A stretch of DNA of 64,000 nucleotides from Shimia sp. (lineage in GTDB: Bacteria; Pseudomonadota; Alphaproteobacteria; Rhodobacterales; Rhodobacteraceae), in the NCBI RefSeq assembly GCF_022448905.1, contig NZ_JAKVCW010000002.1:248001-312000 (forward strand), read 5' to 3'. A program made the position numbers and the translations under genes. This document shows, piece by piece, positions 34,346-43,070 of this stretch. Numbering within the stretch: the stretch's first letter is position 1; each line of letters begins with the position of its first letter. The notes beneath the pieces are model-generated. The model made no database searches. It had not been told where the DNA came from and was given only the letters and a program-made list of their open reading frames with translations.

Positions 34346-34546
34346 AACGTTCTCAGGGCGGGGTGGAATTCCCCACCGGCGGTAAGCAGCTCTGCTGTAA
34401 GCCCGCGAGCGGCATCTTTGGGATGCGTCCACGGCTCGAAAAGTGGGTACCGGTTTTCGGACCAAGCTGTGGAGCCAACAAAGATGTGTCAGCAGATCAG
34501 GTGCAACTCCTGAGCCGACGGTCACAGTCCGGATGGAAGAGAGCGG
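34346..34546 (+). promoter_or_regulatory. FMN riboswitch (RFN element)
   Basis: Conserved RFN segments appear in order: TTCTCAGGGCGGGGTG, ATTCCCCACCGGCGGTA, AGCCCGCGAGCG, then GTCAGCAGATCAGGTGCAAC, TCCTGAGCCGACGGTCACAG and TCCGGATGG. It binds FMN and represses the downstream gene. The variable arm between the AGCCCGCGAGCG and TCAGCAGAT segments is long (about 34408-34487): CATCTTTG pairs with CAAAGATG, TCCACGGCT with AGCTGTGGA, and a CGAAAAGTGGG/CCGGTTTTCGG hairpin caps it. The regulated gene is ribN at 34632. Confidence 0.96.
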
Positions 34547-34631
34547 GAAGAAACCAAGCAGCGCCGTCCGCGGCACTGTGTGGCTTGTCCTGTCTGCCTT
34601 GAGTCATGCGCTGAAGAAGAAAGGACACGCC

Positions 34632-35519
34632 ATGACTCGCATTTTTGCAACCACCCGCCCGGCCACCGCCGGTGCATTCCTGATGATCTTTGCCGGGCTG
34701 CTGTTCGCGCTGGTCAACACCATCGTGCAATGGGGCACGATGAAAATGGGCCTGCCCCCCACCCGTGTCGCCTTCTGGCAATATCTGATTGCCACGCTCT
34801 GGCTGGTGCCCTGGATGATTTTGAAAACCCCCGACGCGCTGCGCACCAAAGCCCTGCCCAAACATCTGTTGCGCGTCGGCTGCGCCGTGATTGGCGTGCA
34901 GCTTTGGGTCACCGGTCTGGCCCATGTGCCGATCTGGCAAGCCATTGCGTTGATTATGCTGTCGCCATTCTTTGTCACCGTGATGGCCAGCCTCTGGCTC
35001 GGCGAACAGGTCTCCGCCCACCGCTGGGGTGCGGTTGTGATTGGCTTCATCGGCGGCATGATCATCCTGGCCCCTTGGTCGGATGCCTTCACCCCCCACG
35101 CGCTCTATCCGGTGGGCGCGGCGATCTTCTGGGGCCTCACCAGCCTGATGACCAAACAGATGACCGCAACTGAAAGCCCGGCCACATTGACGCTCTATCT
35201 ACTGATGCTGATCACCCCAATCAACGCGGGTCTCGCGCTGGATGCAGGCCTTGGCTTTGAGCGCAGCACCGCCGGTCTCTTGCTGGTTGGCGCAGGTCTG
35301 CTCACCGCCATCGCCCAATATGCCCTGGCGCGGGCCTACAGCATTGCAGATGCGGCCTACCTGCAGCCGTTTGATCACCTCAAACTGCCTTTTAACGTGG
35401 GCCTTGGCTTGGTGGTCTTTGGCTACGCCCCGCCCGGCAGCCTGTGGCTCGGCGCCGCGCTGATCGTGGGCGCCTCTTTTGCGCTGCTGCGTCAGGAAGC
35501 CCGCCTACAAACCGCTTGA
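34632..35519 (+). CDS. ribN: EamA-family riboflavin transporter RibN
   Basis: A 295-residue DMT/EamA transporter with about ten membrane helices in two repeated EamA halves (FLMIFAGLLFALVNTIVQWG and ALYPVGAAIFWGLTSLMTKQ begin them). The FMN riboswitch directly upstream points to riboflavin or FMN uptake, as known for RibN of alphaproteobacteria. ATG 34632 follows AAGGAC. It is a single-gene unit followed by a hairpin. The substrate rests on the riboswitch rather than on the protein sequence. Confidence 0.9.
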   Translation: MTRIFATTRPATAGAFLMIFAGLLFALVNTIVQWGTMKMGLPPTRVAFWQYLIATLWLVPWMILKTPDALRTKALPKHLLRVGCAVIGVQLWVTGLAHVPIWQAIALIMLSPFFVTVMASLWLGEQVSAHRWGAVVIGFIGGMIILAPWSDAFTPHALYPVGAAIFWGLTSLMTKQMTATESPATLTLYLLMLITPINAGLALDAGLGFERSTAGLLLVGAGLLTAIAQYALARAYSIADAAYLQPFDHLKLPFNVGLGLVVFGYAPPGSLWLGAALIVGASFALLRQEARLQTA

Positions 35520-35532
35520 TCCTGCAAGCATG

Positions 35533-35558
35533 GCTCAAGCCTGCGGGCTTGAGCATTT
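35533..35558 (+). terminator. Probable terminator of ribN
   Basis: GCTCAAGCC at 35533-35541 pairs with GGCTTGAGC at 35546-35554 around a four-base loop and is followed only by ATTTAG, so it is a weak intrinsic terminator. It lies 14 bases past the ribN stop. Confidence 0.5.
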
Positions 35559-35559
35559 A

Positions 35560-35676
35560 GGGGCGCTGCCCCTGCCACAGCAAGCTGTGCCCACCCCGGA
35601 ATATTTCAAGAATGAGAAAGCCGCAGGACACCAATCCCCCAAGACTTCTCATTCACCAAATATCCCCGCCGGAGGC
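35560..35676. repeat. CCCCGG-ATATTT palindromic element, copy 2
   Basis: A small GGGGC/GCCCC hairpin at 35560-35572 precedes a larger inverted element. Its left side, CCCCGGAATATTT and AATGAGAA, is mirrored by TTCTCATT and AAATATCCCCGCCGG on the right. The left half matches copy 1 at 15950-15982. The layout looks like an intergenic repeat family of Rhodobacteraceae and has no coding capacity. Confidence 0.55.
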
Positions 35677-35710
35677 ACCTGTAAGCGCTCCATGACAACC
35701 CCGCATAACA

Positions 35711-35739
35711 AAAGGGCGCTCCGTTTGAGAGCGCCCTTT
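35711..35739 (-). terminator. Terminator of pntAB
   Basis: AAAGGGCGCTC at 35711-35721 pairs with GAGCGCCCTTT at 35729-35739, and the minus-strand transcript continues TTGTTATG. It lies 22 bases past the pntB stop. Confidence 0.85.
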
Positions 35740-35760
35740 CCTAAACCTATAGCAGATCGA

Positions 35761-37203
35761 TCACTCGATCATGGTCAGCAGTTTGTCCAGGCTGGCCTTT
35801 GCGTCCCCATAGAACATGCGTGTGTTCTCTTTGAAGAACAGCGGGTTCTCGATGCCGGAATAACCGGTACCTTGACCACGCTTAGAGACAAACACCTGTT
35901 TGGCTTTCCAGCATTCCAGTACCGGCATGCCTGCGATCGGGCTGTTTGGATCTTCCTGCGCCGCCGGGTTCACGATGTCGTTGGAACCAATCACGATGGC
36001 CACATCCGTTTCCGGGAAGTCATCGTTGATCTCATCCATCTCCAGCACGATGTCATAGGGCACTTTGGCTTCGGCCAAGAGCACGTTCATGTGCCCTGGC
36101 AGACGGCCCGCAACCGGGTGGATCGCAAAGCGCACGTTCTTGCCCTTGGCGCGCAGACGACGGGTCAGCTCCGCCACGTTCTGCTGGGCCTGTGCCACCG
36201 CCATGCCGTAGCCCGGGATGATCACAACGCTGTCCGCATCGTCCAGCGCCGCGGCCACACCATCAGCCTCAATCGCGATCTGCTCCCCTTCGACTTCCAT
36301 CGCAGGACCAGACGCCCCGCCAAAGCCACCAAGGATCACCGACACGAAGGAACGGTTCATCGCCTTACACATGATGTAGGACAGGATCGCACCGGAGGAA
36401 CCTACGAGGGCCCCCACCACGATCAGCAGGTCGTTGCCAAGGCTGAAACCAATCGCCGCTGCCGCCCAGCCGGAGTAGCTGTTCAGCATGGAGACAACCA
36501 CTGGCATGTCCGCGCCACCGATGCCCATGATCAGGTGATAGCCAATGAACAGCGCCGCAATGGTCAGAACAAACAGCGGGAAGAAGCCGCCGGAGTTCAG
36601 GTACCAGATCAGGCAGCCCAGCGACAGCACAGCCGCGCCGGCGTTCAACAGGTGCCCCCCGGGCAGTTTTTCGGCGTTGGAGGTCACTTTGCCGGACAGC
36701 TTGCCATAGGCAATCACGGAGCCGGTGAAGGTCACTGCACCAATCCAGACACCCAGGCTCAGTTCCACCAGCAAAATGCTAATCTCAACCGAGGTCTTTT
36801 TGGCGATCAGCTTGCCAAAAGTGCCAAGCTCTTTCACGGCCTCCGGACCTGCCGCCACAGCTTCCGCCGCGTTGCCGATCTCAAAGTGCGCGTTAAAGCC
36901 CACAAACACCGCCGCCAGACCAACCAGCGCGTGCATGCCGGCCACCAGCTCTGGCATCTGGGTCATCTCGACCTTCGACGCGAGTTGATAGCCAATCACA
37001 CCACCCGCCGCGATCAGCGGAATGGACAGCCACCACAGCCCCGCACCGGGACCGATCAAGGTGGCAAACACCGCCAGCGCCATGCCGGAAATGCCGTACC
37101 ACACCGCGCGCTTGGCGCTTTCCTGATTGCTCAATCCCCCCAAGGAGAGGATGAAGAGCACTGCCGCAACAACGTAAGCGGCGGTCGTAAAACCGTATTC
37201 CAT
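35761..37203 (-). CDS. pntB: NAD(P) transhydrogenase subunit beta
   Basis: PntB carries the NADP-binding domain III and part of the proton channel of the membrane transhydrogenase. The 480-residue protein has eight to nine N-terminal helices. The C-terminal NADP domain begins near residue 310 ([18 protein letters not shown], then [20 protein letters not shown] and [12 protein letters not shown]). The enzyme makes NADPH from NADH using the proton gradient. It lies 13 bp after pntA, with an AGGAGG-like signal in the gap. Confidence 0.96.
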   Translation of the reverse strand: MEYGFTTAAYVVAAVLFILSLGGLSNQESAKRAVWYGISGMALAVFATLIGPGAGLWWLSIPLIAAGGVIGYQLASKVEMTQMPELVAGMHALVGLAAVFVGFNAHFEIGNAAEAVAAGPEAVKELGTFGKLIAKKTSVEISILLVELSLGVWIGAVTFTGSVIAYGKLSGKVTSNAEKLPGGHLLNAGAAVLSLGCLIWYLNSGGFFPLFVLTIAALFIGYHLIMGIGGADMPVVVSMLNSYSGWAAAAIGFSLGNDLLIVVGALVGSSGAILSYIMCKAMNRSFVSVILGGFGGASGPAMEVEGEQIAIEADGVAAALDDADSVVIIPGYGMAVAQAQQNVAELTRRLRAKGKNVRFAIHPVAGRLPGHMNVLLAEAKVPYDIVLEMDEINDDFPETDVAIVIGSNDIVNPAAQEDPNSPIAGMPVLECWKAKQVFVSKRGQGTGYSGIENPLFFKENTRMFYGDAKASLDKLLTMIE

Positions 37204-37216
37204 TGCTCAGACCTCC

Positions 37217-38788
37217 TTAGGACTTCTGGAACATGGCGAGCATGCGCCGTGTCACGAGGAAACCGCCGAAGATGTTGATCCCGGCCATGAAGACAGAGAG
37301 CGCCGCCAGCAGGATCACAAGGAAGCTGCCAGAGCCAATCTGCATGAGAGCCCCCAAGATGATGATCGAGGAGATCGCGTTGGTCACAGCCATCAGCGGA
37401 GTGTGCAGCGAGTGCGCCACGCCCCAGATCACCTGGAAGCCAACAAAACACGCCAGCGCAAACACGATGAAGTGCTGCATGAAGCTTGCAGGTGCCACCA
37501 GTCCCAACAGCAGGATCAGCGCGCCGCCACCGGCCAGCAGACCAACCTGTTGTTTGGTCTGTTGTTTGAAGGCCGCGATTTCGGCCGCTTTCTTCTCTTC
37601 CGGCGTCAGCTCCGGCACCACCTCTTTCGGCTTGGCGGCAATCGCCTGCACCTTTGGTGGGGGTGGTGGAAAGGTGATGTCACCCTCAAAGGTCACGGTC
37701 GCGCCGCGGATCACGTCATCTTCCATGTCGTGGTTGATCTGACCGTCTTTCTCAGGGGTCAGGTCGGCCATCATGTGACGGATGTTGGTCGCGTAAAGGC
37801 TGGAGGACTGTGCCGCCATACGTGAGGGGAAGTCGGTGTAGCCGATGATGGTCACGCCATTCTCGGTCACAATCTTCTCGTCCATCACGGTCAGCTTACA
37901 GTTGCCGCCTTTTTCCGCTGCGAGGTCCACAATCACCGAACCCGGCTTCATCGCTTCGACCATGTCTTTGGTCCAAAGCTCCGGCGCTTCGCGGTTCGGG
38001 ATCAGCGCCGTGGTGATCACGATGTCCACTTCTGGCGCCAGCTCACGGAACTTCGCCAGCTGCGCTTCGCGGAATTCGTCAGACTGCACAGAGGCATAGC
38101 CACCGGTGGCCGCGCCGTCGGTGCCTTCTTCTTCAAAGTCCAGATAGACAAACTCGGCGCCCATGGACTCCACCTGCTCGGCCACTTCCGGACGCACGTC
38201 AAACGCCAGGGTGATCGCACCCAGAGAGGTGGAGGTCCCGATCGCGGCCAGACCAGCCACGCCAGCACCGACAACCAGCACTTTGGCAGGCGGCACTTTA
38301 CCGGCAGCGGTCACCTGACCGGTGAAGAACCGGCCAAAGTTGTTGCCCGCTTCAATCACCGCACGGTAGCCGGCGATGTTGGCCATCGACGACAGCGCGT
38401 CCATTTTCTGCGCGCGCGAAATACGGGGCACCATTTCCATGGCAATCACGTTGGCACCTTTGGCCTTCGCCGCTTCCATACCCTCTTCGTTGCCCGCAGG
38501 GTTGAAGAAGGAAATCAGCGTCTTGTCCTTGGTCAGGCGCTTGAGCTCAGTCGCATCTGGCTGACGCACCTTCGCAACAATATCAACCTCTTTCCAGAGC
38601 GCTGCTGCGGTCTTGATAACCTCAACACCCGCAGCCTCATAAGAGGCATCTGAGAACCCCGCACCGGCACCGGCCCCACTTTCAATGGCGCACTCGTAGC
38701 CGAGCTTCTGGAGCTGCTTGGCAGAGTCCGGTGTCATCGCGACCCGGTTCTCACCACCAAACACCTCTTTTGGCGTACCTATTTTCAC
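37217..38788 (-). CDS. pntA: NAD(P) transhydrogenase subunit alpha (fused form)
   Basis: A 523-residue PntA. The N-terminal NAD-binding domain I covers about residues 1-375 ([39 protein letters not shown]). A Pro/Lys-rich linker near residue 390 leads to four C-terminal membrane helices from about residue 425. It is the fused one-piece alpha subunit, as in E. coli, not the split PntAA/PntAB pair of Rhodospirillum. It is the first gene of the pntAB operon. Confidence 0.96.
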   Translation of the reverse strand: MKIGTPKEVFGGENRVAMTPDSAKQLQKLGYECAIESGAGAGAGFSDASYEAAGVEVIKTAAALWKEVDIVAKVRQPDATELKRLTKDKTLISFFNPAGNEEGMEAAKAKGANVIAMEMVPRISRAQKMDALSSMANIAGYRAVIEAGNNFGRFFTGQVTAAGKVPPAKVLVVGAGVAGLAAIGTSTSLGAITLAFDVRPEVAEQVESMGAEFVYLDFEEEGTDGAATGGYASVQSDEFREAQLAKFRELAPEVDIVITTALIPNREAPELWTKDMVEAMKPGSVIVDLAAEKGGNCKLTVMDEKIVTENGVTIIGYTDFPSRMAAQSSSLYATNIRHMMADLTPEKDGQINHDMEDDVIRGATVTFEGDITFPPPPPKVQAIAAKPKEVVPELTPEEKKAAEIAAFKQQTKQQVGLLAGGGALILLLGLVAPASFMQHFIVFALACFVGFQVIWGVAHSLHTPLMAVTNAISSIIILGALMQIGSGSFLVILLAALSVFMAGINIFGGFLVTRRMLAMFQKS

Positions 38789-38923
38789 CTTTCTTATCCC
38801 CCTTCAGAGTCAGAGCAATAATGTTTCACGCAGACCGTTCTGCACTTGCATAATATTTTAACGCCACCTGAATTGCTGCACAAGCAAACAAACCTGCGTC
38901 CGTATTTCTGCGACGCAACGGCA

Positions 38924-39385
38924 TCACACCCACCTGCGCACTTTCTCGCAATAGCGCGCAAAATCCACACGAAATGTCTTCCGCAGCCGATTTTCTTCCG
39001 GAATGACAAAGCGCCTTTCCAAAATCCACAGGAACACCGGCACCAAAGGCAGGGCCAGGACCGCGTCCCAATAAAGGATAAAGCCCGCGAGGATCATCAC
39101 ATCCGCGAGATAGATCGGATTGCGACTGCGCGAGTATATCCCGCTCTGCACCAGCCGCGCACTGTCCTGATGTGGATGGATCGTGGTCTGGTGCCGCTGC
39201 ATTTCCACCCAAGCGAGCACGGCGAGCAAGACACCGCCCCCCACGAGCAGTCCCCCCAACAAATCCGCCCACACCGGCCCAAAACTGAGACCCAAAGGCC
39301 AGCGCGTGGGCTGCGCCCAAGCAAGCGCCAAAAACACCAGCAGCCAGACTGGTGGCAGATCGATCACCTTTAGAGGTTTCACCAC
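38924..39385 (-). CDS. Isoprenylcysteine methyltransferase-like (ICMT/PEMT fold) membrane protein
   Basis: A 153-residue membrane protein with N-terminal helices and the C-terminal ICMT/NnrU signature: SRNPIYLADVMILAGFILYW, then RFVIPEENRLRKTFRVDFAR and YCEKVRRWV. Bacterial members methylate small molecules or lipids using SAM; the substrate is unknown. It starts with GTG 39385 (a second GTG follows) and has AGGAG upstream. It is a single gene between pntA and a divergent SDR. Confidence 0.85.
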   Translation of the reverse strand: MVKPLKVIDLPPVWLLVFLALAWAQPTRWPLGLSFGPVWADLLGGLLVGGGVLLAVLAWVEMQRHQTTIHPHQDSARLVQSGIYSRSRNPIYLADVMILAGFILYWDAVLALPLVPVFLWILERRFVIPEENRLRKTFRVDFARYCEKVRRWV

Positions 39386-39731
39386 TCAGCTCCTGTCTGG
39401 CGCACAGCCGCCAGACCGTAATCTCGCCGGTGCAGAATTGGTATTATAAGTGTGCCTCGTTGCATCATGCCCCTTGGTTTAACGATCCATTGAAACACTG
39501 CAACGATCCAGACACGCCGTGCGGCAAAAAGGGCCAGAAAGCCGCATGTGGCGCCCAAAATAGGACAGGAGTTTTGCCCGAAATGCCATTTTGAGCGCAT
39601 TTTCCGCATCGCTGCACGGACATTTTGACCACTTGCCGCCCATTTGTGACCCTGCGGCGCAAACAACCAGAACGCTTGTCCGGTCTTATTCGCGCGCTAA
39701 GGTGATCCCGAAACAGGAGTGGGAGAGAGAC
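39386..39731. other. Intergenic region between the ICMT-like and SDR genes
   Basis: This 346-bp stretch is non-coding as far as I can see. The frames open on either strand lack ribosome-binding sites and normal codon use. It should carry two divergent promoters. No palindrome or repeat stands out. Confidence 0.5.
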
Positions 39732-40484
39732 ATGACACTATCGGGCAAACACGCATTGGTCACCGGCGGCGGCACCGGCATTGGCCTCGCCATTGCCAAG
39801 GCACTGGCTGCCGAAGGCGCGAAAGTTACCATCACCGGCCGCCGTCTCAACGTTCTGGAAGAGGCCGCCACTGAGGGGCTGTTCCCCCTCGCCATGGATG
39901 TTGCTGATGAAGCCTCTGTGGTCGATGGCATCGCCGCAGCTGTGGCCGCCCGTGGTCCCATCCAAATCTGTGTCGCCAACGCGGGCATTGCCGAAGGCCG
40001 CGCACTGCACAAAACCGATATGGAATTCTGGCGCAAGATGATGTCGATCAACATCGACGGCGTCTTCCTCACCATCCGCGAAAGTCTGAAGTCCATGACC
40101 CAAACCGATTGGGGCCGTGTCATGGTGATCTCCTCCATCGCTGGCCTGCGTGGTCTCAAAGGTGCCCCCGCCTATTCCACATCCAAACATGCCGTGAACG
40201 GCATGATCAAATCGCTGGCGGCAGACTTTGCCACCAAACCGATCACCTTCAATTCGATCTGCCCGGCCTATGTGGAAACGCCGATCATCGATCAAAACAT
40301 TGAAAGCATCATGGCCCGAACCGGCTGCTCTGAGGAAGAGGCCCGCCACATGATGGTCGGCGTGAACCCCCACGGCCGCCTTATCAAACCCGAAGAAGTC
40401 GCCCACACAGCGCTCTACCTTTGCTCCGACATGGCAGACTCCATCCGCGGTCAAATGGTGCAAATCTCTGGCGGTGAGGTGTAA
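39732..40484 (+). CDS. Short-chain dehydrogenase/reductase
   Basis: A 250-residue classical SDR with TGGGTGIGLAIA near residue 11, VANAG near residue 85, and the catalytic Ser with YSTSK near residues 138-155. The C-terminal half (FNSICPAYVETPIIDQNIES) recalls 3-hydroxybutyrate dehydrogenases, but that is not decisive. ATG 39732 is preceded by GGGAGAGAG; the frame opens at 39591 without a start signal. It stands alone. Confidence 0.88.
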   Translation: MTLSGKHALVTGGGTGIGLAIAKALAAEGAKVTITGRRLNVLEEAATEGLFPLAMDVADEASVVDGIAAAVAARGPIQICVANAGIAEGRALHKTDMEFWRKMMSINIDGVFLTIRESLKSMTQTDWGRVMVISSIAGLRGLKGAPAYSTSKHAVNGMIKSLAADFATKPITFNSICPAYVETPIIDQNIESIMARTGCSEEEARHMMVGVNPHGRLIKPEEVAHTALYLCSDMADSIRGQMVQISGGEV

Positions 40485-40734
40485 GCCACCTCCCTTCTGA
40501 GGTTAAACCAACAGGCCGCGCTTTGCGTACCCGGATCACAAACACCTTTACGGCGCGGCCTTCGCGCCCATAGGCTGTTTGCACGACGGACAAGACACAG
40601 GGCGCGACCAACCACCAAAACCCATGACCGGCAATTTCACGGCTCATGAGAGGTTCCCTGCGCCCTGCTCCCCTTCCGAGGGGCATTTCAGGAACGCAAC
40701 ACCAGCCCCCTCGGCTGGCATTTGGAGAACGCGC

Positions 40735-41994
40735 ATGAACAAAGTTCTGGTTATTGGCGGCGACGGCTTTTGCGGCTGGCCCACTTCCCTCTATCTCAGC
40801 GAGCAAGGCTACGACGTCACCATCGTGGACAACCTCTCGCGCCGCAAAATCGACAACCGCCTCGGCGTGGTCAGCCTGACACCAATCAAATCCACCCAAG
40901 AACGCATTGAAGCCTGGAAGGAGGTCAGCGGCAAAACCATCAAATTTGTCGAACTGGACGTCGCACAGGAATTTGACGACCTCGCCATCCTGATGGGCGA
41001 GTTGCGCCCCGACGCAGTGGTGCATTTTGGCTAGCAGCGGTCTGCCCCCTACTCCATGCGCGGTGCCTGCCCCAAACGTTACACCGTCGACAACAACATC
41101 AACGCCACCCACAACATTCTCGCCGCTCTGGTGTTGCTCGATCTGGATGCCCATGTTGTGCACCTCGGCACCATGGGCGTGTATGGCTACGACGGCGCGG
41201 GTTTGGAAATCCCCGAAGGCTATCAGCAAATCATGGTGCGCGGTGATGACAACGTCATACACAACCGCGAAATCCTCTACCCGTCCAATCCGGGCAGCAT
41301 CTACCACATGACCAAAACCATGGATCAGCTGATGTTCCAGTTCTACGCCAAGAACGACGGCATCCGCGTGACCGATCTGCACCAAGGCATTGTCTGGGGC
41401 ACCCAAACCGACGAGACACGCCGCGACGAAAGGCTGATCAACCGCTTTGCCTACGACGGCGACTACGGCACGGTGCTCAACCGCTTTCTGATGCAGGCCG
41501 CCATTGGCTACCCGCTGACCGTACACGGCACCGGCGGACAGACCCGCGCCTTTATCCACATCCGCGACACCGTGCGCTGCATCGAACTGGCAATTTCCAA
41601 CCCACCGGAAAAAGGCGACCGCCCCGTCATCCGCAATCAAATGACCGAAACCCATCGCGTGCGTGAGCTTGCGGATTTGGTCGCCCGCTTGACCGGCGCC
41701 GAAGTTGCCATGGTCGACAACCCGCGCAAAGAAGCTGCCGAAAACGACCTCCGAGTGTCAAACGCCAGCTTCCTCAAGCTTGGTCTCAATCCAACCACTT
41801 TGGCCGAAGGCCTGCTGTCTGACACTTACCAGGTGGCACAGAAATACGCGGATCGGATCAATCGCGATCGCGTAGCCGCCGCCACGGTCTGGACCAAGAA
41901 CCAGAAGCCCGGTGTTGTCACCGTGAAAGCGCTCGAAGAGGGCAAGGCCCGCGGCGATACGGGTGACGTAGTTCAAATGCAAGACAGCGCCTGA
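40735..41994 (+). pseudogene. sqdB: UDP-sulfoquinovose synthase interrupted by an in-frame amber codon
   Basis: SqdB makes UDP-sulfoquinovose, the head-group donor of the sulfolipid SQDG. The frame starts MNKVLVIGGDGFCGWPTSLY (Rossmann motif) and runs 99 codons to HFG, then TAG at 41032-41034. It continues in the same frame as QRSAPYSMRGACPKRYTVDN to 41994. In intact SQD1/SqdB the segment reads HF(A/G)EQRSAPYSM, so TAG replaces a Glu codon by one base (GAG to TAG). Downstream features are intact: GTMGVYG, the catalytic YHMTK and HQGIVWG. Total length of 419 codons is normal. It may be a recent pseudogene, a sequencing error or a readthrough gene. Confidence 0.85.
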
Positions 41995-42007
41995 TACGAA
42001 CATCGGC

Positions 42008-42036
42008 AAAGGGCTTGGCGCTTTCCCAAGCCCTTT
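42008..42036 (+). terminator. Terminator of sqdB
   Basis: AAAGGGCTTGG at 42008-42018 pairs with CCAAGCCCTTT at 42026-42036. It lies 14 bases after the sqdB stop; the stem ends in TTT. Confidence 0.7.
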
Positions 42037-42099
42037 CGCCATCTCATCGCGCGGACGCTGCGGCGTTAAGGAATACATATTCCATTTTTATGGACAGTC

Positions 42100-42141
42100 G
42101 CGAAACAGTCGCGATACCGACAATATACCGACGTGCAAATC
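42100..42141 (+). repeat. GAAACAG/ATACCGA dispersed element, copy 2
   Basis: It reads GCGAAACAG, then TCGCGATACCGACAAT and ATACCGACGTG, again with two ATACCGA units, here 12 bases apart. It lies between the convergent ends of sqdB and the amidotransferase gene, where no promoter is needed. Confidence 0.6.
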
Positions 42142-42164
42142 AGCTTCGTTTTGGCTGTTAACCT

Positions 42165-42944
42165 TTAGGCCAACTTGAGCACAGGCCGCGCTTCCTGCCC
42201 GCTTGCCCAGGCCCGCACCGCTTCGCCAAAGGCTTCAAACAGCGGACGGCTCACCGGGTCATTGGCCGCATCCCATTCCGGATGCCACTGCACCGACATG
42301 GTGAACCCTGGCGCGCCCTCGATGTAAATTGCTTCCGGCGTTTCATCTGGTGCGTAACCATCTATAATCACACGACTTCCCGCACGCTTGATACCTTGGC
42401 CGTGCAACGTGTTAGTCATCACTTTCTGACTACCAAACAGGTGATGGAACGGGCCGTTCTCGCTGAACTCCACCGTGTGGCGCAGCGCAAACTTCTCTTC
42501 CAACGTGCCATCCGGCGGCATCCGGTGATTGTCCCGCCCCGGTAGATCGCGGATTTCCGGATAGAGGCTGCCCCCCATGGCAACGTTAACCTCCTGAAAT
42601 CCCCGGCAAATCCCCATAAACGGCTGCCCAGATTCCACGCAGGCCCGCACCAGCGGCAGCACTATCGCATCCCGCGCCCGGTCAAATTCTCCATGCGCCG
42701 CCGTCGCTGCCTCGCCGTATTCCTCAGGGTGCACATTGGGCCGCCCGCCGGTCAGCAGAAACCCGTCACATTTCTCCAGCAACTCAGCCACAGAAACAAA
42801 CCGCGGATCAGCTGGAATCAACAGCGGCATACAGCCGGAAACCCCTGACACCGCTTCGGAATTCATAGTCCCCCCGGCATGCGCCGGATATTGGTCATTG
42901 ATCAGATACTGGTTGCCGATGATCCCGACGACAGGACGCGTCAT
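42165..42944 (-). CDS. Class I glutamine amidotransferase, gamma-glutamyl-GABA hydrolase-like (PuuD family)
   Basis: A 259-residue peptidase C26 protein. The nucleophile lies in FMGICRGFQEVNVAMGGSLY near residue 115, and the catalytic His with its following Glu lies in SVQWHPEWDA near the C-terminus. The family removes glutamate from gamma-glutamyl amines. ATG 42944 follows AGAGG; the frame opens at 42989. The substrate is not certain, because no putrescine pathway gene is adjacent. It is a single gene. Confidence 0.88.
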   Translation of the reverse strand: MTRPVVGIIGNQYLINDQYPAHAGGTMNSEAVSGVSGCMPLLIPADPRFVSVAELLEKCDGFLLTGGRPNVHPEEYGEAATAAHGEFDRARDAIVLPLVRACVESGQPFMGICRGFQEVNVAMGGSLYPEIRDLPGRDNHRMPPDGTLEEKFALRHTVEFSENGPFHHLFGSQKVMTNTLHGQGIKRAGSRVIIDGYAPDETPEAIYIEGAPGFTMSVQWHPEWDAANDPVSRPLFEAFGEAVRAWASGQEARPVLKLA

Positions 42945-43034
42945 GCTGGCCTCTTTGACTTGTTGCGCAGCTAACCATAGGACGCGCATCCCAAATGAGA
43001 AAGCCCCGAAGCGTTCACATCATTCAAGACAAAG

Positions 43035-43060
43035 AAAAAAGGCCGGGGCGTCCCCCGACC
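43035..43060 (-). terminator. Terminator of glcB
   Basis: On the minus strand GGTCGGGGG pairs with CCCCGGCC around ACG (one bulge) and is followed by TTTTTTC. It lies 11 bases past the glcB stop. Confidence 0.8.
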
Positions 43061-43070
43061 TGATCGATTG

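Noticed and set aside
39379-39666. 95-codon minus-strand frame upstream of the ICMT-like gene
   Set aside because: It overlaps that gene's start, has no ribosome-binding site and its composition is not protein-like.
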